Source: Streptomyces sp. NBC_00377 (GTDB taxonomy: Bacteria > Actinomycetota > Actinomycetes > Streptomycetales > Streptomycetaceae). From it: a stretch of 64,000 nucleotides of DNA. Made by a program: the position numbers and the translations under genes. The notes below the pieces were generated by a model. That model saw only the letters and a program-made list of their open reading frames with translations. It made no database searches and was not told the DNA's origin. Positions within the stretch are counted from its first letter, which is position 1, and every line of letters starts with the position of its first letter. Below, piece by piece: positions 16,288 through 25,300 of this stretch. The stretch spans positions 8,990,001 to 9,054,000 of the forward strand of contig NZ_CP107958.1 of NCBI RefSeq assembly GCF_036075115.1. The letters run 5' to 3'.

Positions 16288-17034
16288 TCAATAATGCGCA
16301 GCCTCGGGGGTGCATCCGGGTGCGTGCTGGATGATCTCGCGTGCTGCGCGGACGAGGTCTGCGTTGGTCTGGGCGGGGGTGCCGTCGGGGAGGTGGAGCA
16401 CGTCTTCCAGGCCGATCCGGGTGTCCAGGCGGCGGGAGGCGGCCAGTTGGAGGATGGGCCAGGCGGCGGCGTCTTCGCCGTGGAGGAGGATCGGCGAGGT
16501 AGCGGATCCCAGGTCGTCCAGCAGGCTGGCCGCGGCGTGGAGCGCGGCCTGCGGGGTGGTGTTGGTGATTTCGGCGAGGACGCGCAGGACTCGGTGGGAT
16601 TCGGGCCAGTCGAGGAGGCGCTGTGCCGCCGAGGTCCCGGAATAGACGCCGGCTTCGATGCCGATGCCCCGGTCCAGTAGAACGGCGGCGACTTGGGTGG
16701 CGCCGTCCTCGTGCCAGTTGACGGAGGCGTGGTCGGGGAGCACGGTCCAGGACCGGACCTGCGCGGCGCGGGCCTCAGGGTCCGGGGTGGCCCAGGCGCC
16801 GGTGGTGACGCCGACGGGGACGCCTGGGACGGCGGCCCGTACCGCGGTGACAGCGGCGGTGACGGCGGCGGCTTCCAGCGTGTCCTGGCCGTCGCGGTCC
16901 TTGGGGTGCAGGTGGACGTCCTGCGCGCCGGCGGCGACAGCCTCGCGGGCCGCCGTCGCCAGCTCGTGGGGGGTCACGGGGAGGTGAGCGCATGCGGCGC
17001 GGCTTCGGGCACCGTTGAGACAGACCTGCAGCAT
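16288..17034 (-). CDS. BKACE family beta-keto acid cleavage enzyme (DUF849)
   Basis: A 248-residue TIM-barrel enzyme of the 3-keto-5-aminohexanoate cleavage (BKACE) family, which uses acetyl-CoA and Zn2+ to cleave beta-keto acids. It shows CLNGARSRAACAHLP near the N-terminus, the metal motif HLHPKD (His41, His43), VGVTTGAW, SVNWHEDGA and IGLEDVLHLPDG. It lacks part of the C-terminal region of the 270-310-residue members but matches short actinobacterial forms. Start ATG at 17034; weak ribosome site. It is alone, framed by two copies of TGATCACGACTC (16278-16289 and 17111-17122), suggesting that it may have come in as a unit. Substrate unknown. Confidence 0.85.
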   Translation of the reverse strand: MLQVCLNGARSRAACAHLPVTPHELATAAREAVAAGAQDVHLHPKDRDGQDTLEAAAVTAAVTAVRAAVPGVPVGVTTGAWATPDPEARAAQVRSWTVLPDHASVNWHEDGATQVAAVLLDRGIGIEAGVYSGTSAAQRLLDWPESHRVLRVLAEITNTTPQAALHAAASLLDDLGSATSPILLHGEDAAAWPILQLAASRRLDTRIGLEDVLHLPDGTPAQTNADLVRAAREIIQHAPGCTPEAAHY

Positions 17035-17439
17035 GGCGTCATCTTCTCAGGTCAGACCAGTGCCCCCTTGCAGGCGACCGGACACAGGGCGAGATCGAGT
17101 CCTGCGGATTGATCACGACTCGATACGCGACGCGGCAGCAGCAGCAGCCGCCAAGGAGGCCACGAAGGACCTCGCCGACGCCAAGGCCGAGGCGAAGAAG
17201 ACCGGCGCACGGGCCACCGGGGTGCACGCCGGGCAGGAAATCCCCACCGGAATACGCGCTCTTTTGAGCACTTAACGGCGGCCGCTGTTCCTGAAACGCT
17301 GCGCTTCGGGTGGGTCAATATCTATGGCCGCGAAGTGAGGGTTTGACACGTCACGCGGAAAGTGTTTTTGCTGCAATCAGCAGGACGGACCCATTTGACG
17401 CACTCGGCCCGCCATCTCGTGCTACTGTCGACCCCAGTT
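17035..17439. other. Intergenic region with Ala/Lys-rich ORF fragment
   Basis: About 400 bases with no recognisable complete gene. A plus-strand stretch at about 17110-17275 would encode an Ala/Lys-rich segment (EATKDLADAKAEAKKTGARA) ending in a stop at 17275. It could be the tail of a lost small helical protein but has no believable start. I see nothing else. Confidence 0.4.
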
Positions 17440-17597
17440 GCAGTTGTGGTTCCCATAAAACTTCAAGCGCCTTCGTCAGAACTTCAGTTGATGGCGGCGT
17501 TTTCGTATGGCCGGTTGTTTCCGGACGGGGCATCATCGCAGCGACCCGGTATCCGTGCATCACGGGTCCCGGCGTACTGCCCAAGAGGAGATATGAC
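17440..17597 (+). promoter_or_regulatory. Probable cold-shock 5' leader of the csp gene
   Basis: The csp gene is preceded by a long AT-richer stretch (GCAGTTGTGGTTCCCATAAA, then CAGAACTTCAGTTG and a T-run) unlike the surrounding GC-rich DNA. Long structured leaders are established regulators of cspA-type mRNAs, where they act as thermosensors. The transcription start is unknown, so the left border is a guess. Confidence 0.4.
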
Positions 17598-17801
17598 ATG
17601 GCGTCAGGCACTGTGAAGTGGTTCAACGCGGCCAAGGGTTTCGGCTTCATCGAGCAGGACGGTGGGGGCGCCGACGTATTCGCCCATTTCTCGAACATCG
17701 CCGCCCAGGGATTCCGCGAGCTGCTCGAAGGCCAGAAGGTCACCTTCGACATCGCGGCGGGCCAGAAGGGCCCGACGGCCGAGAACATCGTCCTCGCCTG
17801 A
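17598..17801 (+). CDS. CspA-family cold-shock protein
   Basis: A 67-residue single-domain cold-shock protein, an RNA/ssDNA-binding chaperone. It has both RNA-binding motifs, KGFGFI (RNP1) and VFAHFS (RNP2), plus the start MASGTVKWFNAAKG. AAGAGGAG lies seven bases before the ATG at 17598. A near-perfect hairpin follows the stop and a DEAD-box helicase gene begins 326 bases on, the usual partnership in RNA unfolding during cold stress. Confidence 0.96.
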   Translation: MASGTVKWFNAAKGFGFIEQDGGGADVFAHFSNIAAQGFRELLEGQKVTFDIAAGQKGPTAENIVLA

Positions 17802-17816
17802 CGCTGACGCGCACTT

Positions 17817-17860
17817 CGTAGCTGGGGCCCGCATCCCTCGGGGTGCGGGCCCCAGCTACG
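17817..17860 (+). terminator. Strong hairpin terminator after csp
   Basis: A perfect 17-base stem: CGTAGCTGGGGCCCGCA (17817-17833) pairs with TGCGGGCCCCAGCTACG (17844-17860) around a 10-base loop, starting 16 bases after the csp stop. There is no U-run, as is common in Streptomyces terminators. Confidence 0.85.
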
Positions 17861-18127
17861 GACATTCCCGCAGTGGTGCGACCTGCGGGACGAGAAGCGC
17901 CCGCAGTCCCTCGTCCAGGGCCGCGCGCCTCGTCGACGGCGCAACCGGTAGGCACCCGGCGTCCGGGGATTCACGTAGATATGGCGTGAGAATCGATGCA
18001 GCCGGCGCCCGATCCAATGCACGCTCCAGATTCTTTTCCGCATTCCATTCGGTCCGTTCTTGAGATTCCCCGCGCTGCTTCTGTTGCGGGAATTCCTTGA
18101 TGCGTGCCGTATCAAGGAAGGTTCTCA

Positions 18128-19639
18128 ATGAACTCCGCACGTACGTATGACCGCTCTTCCGGCCGCAGCCGCGGCGACGGCCCCGCTTTCGGCTCCGGCG
18201 CCGGTTCGAAGCGGGGCAGCCGTTTCGCATCCGCCCCGAGCCGTTCCGGCGGTCCGAGTCGTTCGGGCGGCTACGGCCGGCGGACCGCAGCGGTGCAGGG
18301 CGAGTTCGCCCTGCCGGAGACGATCACTCCCGCGCTGCCGGCGGTCGAGGCGTTCGCCGACCTCGACATGCCAGGGCAGCTGCTGGCTGCGCTGACCGCG
18401 CAAGGCGTAAGTGTCCCGTTCCCGATCCAGGGCGCGACCCTTCCCAACACCCTCGCGGGCCGCGATGCCCTGGGACGCGGACGCACCGGTTCCGGCAAGA
18501 CCCTCGCTTTCGGCCTGGCCCTGCTCGCCCGCACCGCCGGACAGCGTGCCGAGCCCCGCCAGCCGTTGGCCCTGGTCCTCGTACCGACGCGTGAGCTGGC
18601 CCAGCAGGTGACCGACGCACTCACCCCCTACGCCCGCTCGGTGCAGCTGCGTCTTGCCACGGTCGTGGGAGGCATGTCGATCGGCAGGCAGGCCCACGCG
18701 CTGCGCAGCGGTGCCGAGGTCGTCGTCGCGACGCCGGGCCGGCTCAAGGACCTCATCGACCGCGGTGAGTGCCGGCTGAACCAGGTCGCCATCACTGTCC
18801 TGGACGAGGCGGACCAGATGGCCGACATGGGCTTCATGCCCCAGGTCACCGCGCTCTTGGACCAGGTCCGCCCCGAGGGCCAGCGGATGCTGTTCTCCGC
18901 CACCCTCGACCGCAACGTCGACCTGCTCGTCCGCCGCTACCTCACTGACCCGGTCGTCCACTCCGTCGACCCGTCCGCCGGTGCGGTCAGCACGATGGAG
19001 CATCACCTGCTGCACGTCCACGGAGCGGACAAGCACTGGACGACGACACACATCGCGGCGCGCGAGGGCCGGGTGATCATGTTCCTGGACACCAAGCACG
19101 CCGTCGACCGGTTGACGCAGGACCTGCTGAACAGCGGGGTGCGGGCGGCCGCCCTGCACGGCGGCAAGTCACAGCCGCAACGTACCCGAACCCTGACCCA
19201 GTTCAAGACCGGGCACGTCACCGTGCTCGTGGCCACCAACGTCGCCGCCCGCGGCATCCACGTGGACAACCTCGACCTCGTCGTCAACGTCGACCCGCCG
19301 ACCGACCACAAGGACTACCTGCATCGCGGCGGCCGCACCGCCCGCGCCGGTGAGTCCGGCAGGGTCGTCACCCTGGTCACCCCCAACCAGCGCCGCGACA
19401 TGACCCGCCTTATGACCGCCGCCGGCATCGTGCCCCAGACCACCCAGGTCCGCTCCGGCGAAGAGGCACTCAGCCAGATCACCGGCGCCCAGACCCCCTC
19501 CGGCATCCCCGTGACGATCACCGCGCCGGTCGCCGAGCGGCGTCAGCGCAGCACGTCGTCCTCACGCGGCCGACGCAGCCCCGCCTCGGCCACCCGGCGC
19601 AGGACCGGGCGGCAGTCGTCGTTCGACGCGGCGGCGTAA
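18128..19639 (+). CDS. DEAD-box ATP-dependent RNA helicase
   Basis: A 503-residue cold-shock-type RNA helicase. A Ser/Arg/Gly-rich N-terminal tail (about 1-55) precedes the Q-motif region, Walker A GRTGSGKT, PTRELAQQ, VATPGRLKDLI, DEAD (VLDEADQMADMGF), FSAT, the ARGIHVDNLDLV motif and HRGGRTARAGESG (motif VI); a basic Arg/Ser tail ends the protein. The ATG at 18128 follows AAGGAAGG by six bases. Position after csp and before CBS and SCO5918-like genes matches a conserved Streptomyces block as I recall it. It should unwind misfolded mRNA or rRNA with the cold-shock protein. Confidence 0.95.
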   Translation: MNSARTYDRSSGRSRGDGPAFGSGAGSKRGSRFASAPSRSGGPSRSGGYGRRTAAVQGEFALPETITPALPAVEAFADLDMPGQLLAALTAQGVSVPFPIQGATLPNTLAGRDALGRGRTGSGKTLAFGLALLARTAGQRAEPRQPLALVLVPTRELAQQVTDALTPYARSVQLRLATVVGGMSIGRQAHALRSGAEVVVATPGRLKDLIDRGECRLNQVAITVLDEADQMADMGFMPQVTALLDQVRPEGQRMLFSATLDRNVDLLVRRYLTDPVVHSVDPSAGAVSTMEHHLLHVHGADKHWTTTHIAAREGRVIMFLDTKHAVDRLTQDLLNSGVRAAALHGGKSQPQRTRTLTQFKTGHVTVLVATNVAARGIHVDNLDLVVNVDPPTDHKDYLHRGGRTARAGESGRVVTLVTPNQRRDMTRLMTAAGIVPQTTQVRSGEEALSQITGAQTPSGIPVTITAPVAERRQRSTSSSRGRRSPASATRRRTGRQSSFDAAA

Positions 19640-19691
19640 GGACTTCATGTTCAGCTTCAGGAATCTGGCCCACCTCTGCAGGAGGCACGTT

Positions 19692-20096
19692 GTGACGACA
19701 GTTCAGATGCAGCCCCGCTCGACGGGCGCCGCCCCCGTGCCCCGGACAGTGGCCGACGCCATGGAGACCGCCGGACCGCAGGTCTGCGACGACATGACCG
19801 TCGAGGTGGCCCTGTCCGTCATGGCGAGCGCCCGCACCGCACACCTGCTCGTCTGCGACAACGACGGCGTGTGCACCGGAATCCTCACCCAGGCCCACCT
19901 CACCGCGGCCCGTGACAGCTCCCTGTACACCGACCGGGTGCAGTTGCGGGACATCCTCGTCGACCCGGGGCCCTTCGCCTCACCCGTGACCACCATGACC
20001 GAAGCCGAGCACGCGATGCGCTACCGCTGCCTCGATGCGCTGCCCGTGGTCGACGAACACGGCAACGCCCTGGGCGTCCTCGCCCTGGCCCGCTGA
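19692..20096 (+). CDS. CBS-domain pair protein
   Basis: A 134-residue protein made of two CBS motifs (about 20-75 and 80-134). These bind adenine nucleotides and sense energy state. Features include VADAMETAGPQVCDDMTVEVALSVM and the repeat ending PVVDEHGNALGVLAL. The GTG at 19692 is chosen over an earlier in-frame ATG at 19647 because GGAGG precedes it by seven bases. It follows the helicase by 52 bases and may be cotranscribed. Confidence 0.85.
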   Translation: MTTVQMQPRSTGAAPVPRTVADAMETAGPQVCDDMTVEVALSVMASARTAHLLVCDNDGVCTGILTQAHLTAARDSSLYTDRVQLRDILVDPGPFASPVTTMTEAEHAMRYRCLDALPVVDEHGNALGVLALAR

Positions 20097-20148
20097 ACCG
20101 CCCCAACCGCGGCAGAACCAATTCCTCGTTCTTCTCCTGTGAGGCATC

Positions 20149-20460
20149 ATGCGCTGTGTCATCGCCCGTTTCCCCTTCGACCTCACCAAGAGCGGCGTCC
20201 TGGCATCGATGAAGGGCGTCAAGCCTGAGGAAGTCTTCGGGGCGTCCGTAATCGTCGGCCGTCGCACCTACCCCGTCAAGCAGGTCGGGCAAATCATCAC
20301 CCGCCAGGACCGCCGCGACTTCAGTGCCGCAGAAGTCCTGCGGGCCATGACCCAGCTCGGCTTCACCTGCCGCGACCATCCCCAAGCCGCTGCATCCACG
20401 CGCCCGCTCAGCGCGCTCCAGGCGGCTTCCGCGGCGCTCGGGGTCTCCGCAACCGTCTGA
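20149..20460 (+). CDS. SCO5918-like small basic protein
   Basis: A 103-residue protein that resembles, from memory, the SCO5918 family that accompanies csp and DEAD-box genes in streptomycetes. Visible features are MRCVIARFPFDLTKSGV, VKPEEVFGASVIVGRR and ITRQDRRDFSAAEVLRAMTQLGF. The basic Arg/Lys-rich middle could bind RNA, but no motif proves this. The ATG at 20149 has GTGAGG upstream. Context implies a role in the cold-shock block; the molecular role is unknown. Confidence 0.75.
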   Translation: MRCVIARFPFDLTKSGVLASMKGVKPEEVFGASVIVGRRTYPVKQVGQIITRQDRRDFSAAEVLRAMTQLGFTCRDHPQAAASTRPLSALQAASAALGVSATV

Positions 20461-20752
20461 CCGACGGGCAGGCGTGAGCCGCCGTCGCAGCAGCAGTGAG
20501 CTTTCACCGCCGTCACGGTCCACTTCAGTGCCAGCCCTCAGGCAGCCGCATGGGCCAGCGCAGCGCACGGGGCTTGAACCCTGACCGCACAAGTCCGAGA
20601 GCGGTGGCGGTCGGGCGGCTGGGTACCCGGGCCCCCGCTGGGACACCACACCTGGTGCCACATGAACCGTTCGGTGCTGGACTGGACACCGGCACCCGCG
20701 TGTCCGGGACGCCAGTCCTGAGCGGCATCGAGTCGAGGAGTGAGGTGGCGCC
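20461..20752. other. Intergenic region, promoter for broken phosphatase gene
   Basis: About 290 bases with no recognisable gene. The strand bias and frames give no protein-like product. It probably carries the promoter of the truncated GAF-phosphatase gene that follows. Confidence 0.5.
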
Positions 20753-21366
20753 GTGACCGCGTGGGGGCGGGCGGGGCGTTGACGCTGGCGGGGACGCTGG
20801 AGGCGGCGGATGCCGCGCCGCCCGTGGAGTCGCTCGACGTGGTCGCCCGCATGCTCAAAGAGCGGCTGGGGGCGGCGTCGGTGTCGTTCCTGATCACCGA
20901 CTTCAACGGCAGCTCGGTCGTACGGCTGGGCGCCGCGGGCAGTGTCGAGACCGGTGAACCGGCCCGGCGCATCCCGCTGCGGGGCACCCTGTACGACGAT
21001 GTGATCCGCAGCCAGCGGCCGGGTGTCCAGGACACGAGTGAGGGCGCACTGGTGCGGATCGTCGCTCCGGTGACCAATCGTGGGGACGCCATCGGCCTCC
21101 TGGAACTGTTTCTGCCGGCGGCGCCGGATGCGGAGACGATGCGGGAGATCGGTGAGACGACGCACGCGCTGGCCTGCATCGTCATCGCGAACCGGTCGTT
21201 CACCGACGTCTACCACTGGGGCCGGCGCACTGTCCCGCTGAGCCTGGCCGCAGAGATCCAGCACCGGCTGCTCCCGGTGTCACTGGCGTGCGAGGCGGCG
21301 CAGTTCGCGGTGGCCGGGGCGCTGGAGCCTGCCGACCACGTCGGAGGCGTGGCCGAGGACGGCTGA
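20753..21366 (+). pseudogene. GAF-containing PP2C/SpoIIE phosphatase gene, frameshifted and truncated
   Basis: Remains of a GAF-plus-PP2C regulator. The body reads LTLAGTLEAADAAPPVESLDVVARMLKERLG, then a GAF-type region and AEIQHRLLPVSL with ALEPADHVGG, the signature that precedes the SpoIIE-like catalytic domain. The expected N-terminus (GTG at 20753, MTAWGRAGR then stop) is one frame away, so a single-base indel near 20780 is likely. The frame ends at 21366, just after DHVGG, and none of the catalytic domain with its metal-binding Asp residues follows. Both ends are therefore damaged; it should not dephosphorylate anything. Confidence 0.7.
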
Positions 21367-22339
21367 GGTCCCGCCGAACGGGTTTGCGCGGCTGGAGTCT
21401 GCACCGCTGGCTGCCCGCCCGCATCCTCACTTCTGCCGCGACTGCGGCCACTTCCTGCCGGCTGGCCCCGGCCCGCATGCTGTGACGGCGCGAAGGCCAG
21501 GGCCTGGTGCCGGGGGCCGGCGCTCACCGGATCCCGGCCGTCGCAGCACTCAGCTCAGGTGTGAGTAGCTCTCCTCTCGTGGCCGGGGTCGGCCGGCAGG
21601 GCGAGGCGTGCGGGTCGGCCGGTGGGGGAGGGGCGGCGGTCAGTGGCAGAGGCAACGGCTCGTCAGGGTGCTGGTGTCCGTCCGCACAGAGGGAGGACGA
21701 GCGTGCGGCGGGGGACGTTGGCCGGAACAGGTGAGGGATCGCGGTGGCGAGGGGCTCGAGGCGACGGCGAGGTGTTCGGGCAAGGAACCTCCGTTGCGGT
21801 GCTCTTCCCGGCCCAGTGACCGGGCGATACTGGTGAGGGTGCGCTTCAGGCCGTGGGCCGGCTTCTCGGGGACCACGGTGCGAGGGCGGTGGTGGGCATC
21901 TTGACGCCGTCGATGAGCGGGGTCAGGTGCTGCGGCTCGGGCAGGTCCTCGGTGACCAGGCGGACTTCTCCTCCGGTTTCCGGTCACCTGGCGAGCGGGC
22001 GGCGGTGCGGGCAGTCTTCTCCCGTGCGGCGGTGATGCGCCGGTAGGCGTCGATGTAGGCCTGCTGGTCTCCGGGGACGCCGCAGGCAGTCGCGAATGTT
22101 GAGCATCTGCCGCACCCACGGTGGAGGGCAGGGCCGTGCGGTTGACGACTCCGCCAGACGGTGATGAGCGGCAGCGGTGCCCGGCCAGGCAGGTCGAAGT
22201 CGCGCACGGCCCTGGCCGCCGCCGGCTCGTTCGTAGGCGGGCAGCCCGGGTTGCGCTGAGGTGGTCAACGGTCTCAAGGCGTCGGGGTGATGCCGGTCGT
22301 GGTGCATGGCCGACACCACCCCCGTTACGGCTAGGACTG
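21367..22339. other. Degenerate region with possible XRE-regulator scraps
   Basis: About 970 bases without an intact gene. On the minus strand, pieces such as ACGVPGDQQAYIDAYRRI and MLNIRD in shifted frames look like the linker after an XRE-type helix-turn-helix in Streptomyces regulators, but they are too broken to assign. Nothing else was recognised. Confidence 0.35.
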
Positions 22340-25300
22340 CTACTTGATACGGATCTCGGTCAGCTGGAGGCGGTACCTGGTGCTTTCGTCAGAGGCGGGC
22401 TTGCCGAGCTTCGTGGCTTCGAGTCGTAGACAGCGGCCTGTGGCGGAAGTGAGGGTGTAGGTCTGGGCGGCTCCGCCGGGGTCGGGTTCGGCGGTGACGG
22501 TGCGGGCGGTGGTGTAGGTGCTGGATCCGTCGGGGCGGGTCTGGATCGTGAAGTCGACGGGGAAGCCCGGTGTGCCGCCGCCGACCGCGCCGGTGTCGGT
22601 ACGGGGGTGGAGAGTGACGGATCCGATCGCCCGGTCGGCGCCGAGGTCGATCTCGATCCACACCGGGGTGGCGCTGACGTCGGCGGAGGGGAAGTCGATG
22701 CTGGTGAAGCCCTTGGTGCCGGCCACGCTGGTGAGGGTGCCGTCGAGGAGCCGGGTCTTGCCCCAGTCGCCGTTCTCCAGTGTGTAGTTGGCGGTGACGG
22801 CGGTCGCGGCGGTGGGGACGGCGAGTTCGGCGAGCTGGAGACGGTACTTGGTGGTCTCGTCGACGGGAGGCGTACCGAGCTTGGTGGCCTGCAGGCGCAC
22901 GTAGCGGGCGGTGGTGGTCTTGAATCCGTATGTCTGCACGAGCCCGCCCGGGTTGGGTTCGGCGGTGACGGTGCGGGCGGTGGTGTAGGTGCTGGATCCG
23001 TCGGGGCGGGTCTGGATCGTGAAGTCGACGGGGAAGCCCGCCGTGCCGCCACCGCTCGCGGGTGTGTCAGTGCGCGGGAAGATCCGCACGGCGTCGAGGT
23101 CGGTGTCGGTGCCGAGGTCGATCTCCACCCAGACGGGGTTCGCGCTGACGTCGGCGGAGGGGAAGTCGATGCTGGTGTAGCCCTTGGCGCCGGTCACGCT
23201 GGTGAGATTGCCGTCAGTGAGCCGGATCTTGCCCCAGTCGCTGTTTTCCAGGCTGCTGTTGCTGGTGACGGGCCGGCCAAGGGCGAGGTCGTCGAGGCGG
23301 CCTGCGCCGGTGACCGTGAACGTCCAGGTGCCCGGCTGGAGGGTGAAGTAGACGTACGAGGTGTCCTTGCTCGCGTAGCTGAGGCCCGAGACGCTTCCGG
23401 TGGATGCGCTGCCCGCGAAGACGGTGGTTCCGTTGGCCTTGATGACCGGTGAGGAGCCGCCGTACGTCGGAACACCCACCCGTGCGGTCGTTGCGCCCGG
23501 GGAGGTGAGGGTCAGGGTGACCTGGCCGCCGTCGCGCGTGATGCCGAAGCGGATGTCGCCCTTGACGGTCGGCGTGACCGTGGTGATCTTCGTGAGTGTG
23601 CCGGTCTGCGGGATGACGTCGTACGTCTCCCAGCCGGGCTTGGTGGGACGGACGCCGGCGGCGTAGGCGGACAGCGTGTACAGAGGGCCGCCGTTCCAGG
23701 CGTGATTGTCAGTACCGCCGGATTTATCCCATATCTCCCACAGGGTGTAGCAGGCGGGGTCTGCCACCTGGGCTGCGTAGCGGTTGCGCATCCGCTCCTC
23801 GGCGACGGTGGCGGCGCCCATGAGGTAGAGCGCTTCCAGGACGTAGAACTCCATGTAGGGGCTGGCGTTGAGGTGGGTGCGCAGCACCTCGGTGATCGCC
23901 CGGTGGCGGGAGGCGGGCGCGAGGCCGGCGACGACGGCGAGGCCGTTGGCGCGGTCGTCGGTGTCCTTGGTGTAGCCGGGCGAGCGGTACTCGTTCTTGG
24001 AGGTGTCCCACAGAACGCGGTCGAAGTTGGTCTTGATGCTGTCGCGCTTGGCCTGCCAGGCGGCGACGTCGCCGCTGTTGCCGCTGAGGCCGGCGAGCGT
24101 GATGGCCGTGCCGAGGGCCAGGTAGTACCAGCAGTTGTCCAGGACGCGGGCATCGATGTTGGTGCCCCAGTCCTCCCAGTCCCAGTCCCCGATGCGGTGA
24201 CCGACCAGCCCGGCCGAGTCCAGGCTCCACAGGTTCAGGTACGCCTTCACCGACGGGTAGGTGCCGGAGACGGCGTCGGCGTTGCCCGTGTAGAGGTGGT
24301 ACGTGCCGAAGGCCCACACCGAGGCGAGCATCTGGACGGGCAGTTCAGCGGTCCAGATGGTGGACGGCGTTGGCGAGTAGAGCACACCGCTGGGCTTCTG
24401 CCAGGCGGCCAGCTGGGCGATGGCCTTGGCTCCGAGGGCGTGGGAGCGGGTGTCGAAGGTGTAGAAGCCCTCTTTGAGCTGGTTGACCACATCACCCCAC
24501 CACTGGGCGCGCTCGCGGGTGGGGCAGTCCATGTAGTTGTCGCGCATGTTGACGTACATCGTGCGCGCCGCCTTGCCCCACAGGGTGTCGAAGAAGGGCT
24601 CACTGCTGCTGAACGACCCGTCGCAGTCGGTGTCGTAGCCGGACTCCCGGTACTTCAGGTCCAGGATGGTGACGCCCGCGGGGATCGTGTACTTCACCGC
24701 AGTGCCGCTCATCCAGGCCAGTGCCTCGAACTCCTGGACCCCGCCGACGCAGACGTAGGTGGCGCGAATGTTGTTCTCCGCCGCGGGCGTGAGGCCGGTC
24801 AGGTCGTCGCCGTCCGCGTAGTGGTCGGTCTGCATGCCGATCACCGCGCCGGCCGGAGCGTTCACCTTCAGATACGGGGTGACCTGGAGGTTCGAGGGCA
24901 AGGTGGCCGTGATGGCGGTGGCGCCCTGGCCCATGGACGGCAGTGAGGACGCGTTGCCGTAGGACTTCAGGCCCGAGTACCGGAGCTGCGGCACCGGTCG
25001 GCGGACGAGATCGTTCCAGGGCGCGGCACCGGCTGCCCCGAAGTCGGTGGGGGCGCTCCAAGCGCTGTCGTCGAAGCCGGCCGATTCCCAGGCGGTCATG
25101 GCGGTGGCGCTTCGGGCGTCGTAGTAGATGTTCGACTCGGCCAGGCGGAAGTTGACCTGGGTGCCGCTGGTGTTGTTGGAGTAGCCCGGGTGGACGGTGT
25201 GCTTCCAACTGGTGTCGCTCACGACCCGGGTGGTGGTGGATCCGGCAGTGATGTCGGACTGGAACAGCAGACCGCCCCTGCCGCTGCTGCTGTGCGAGAA

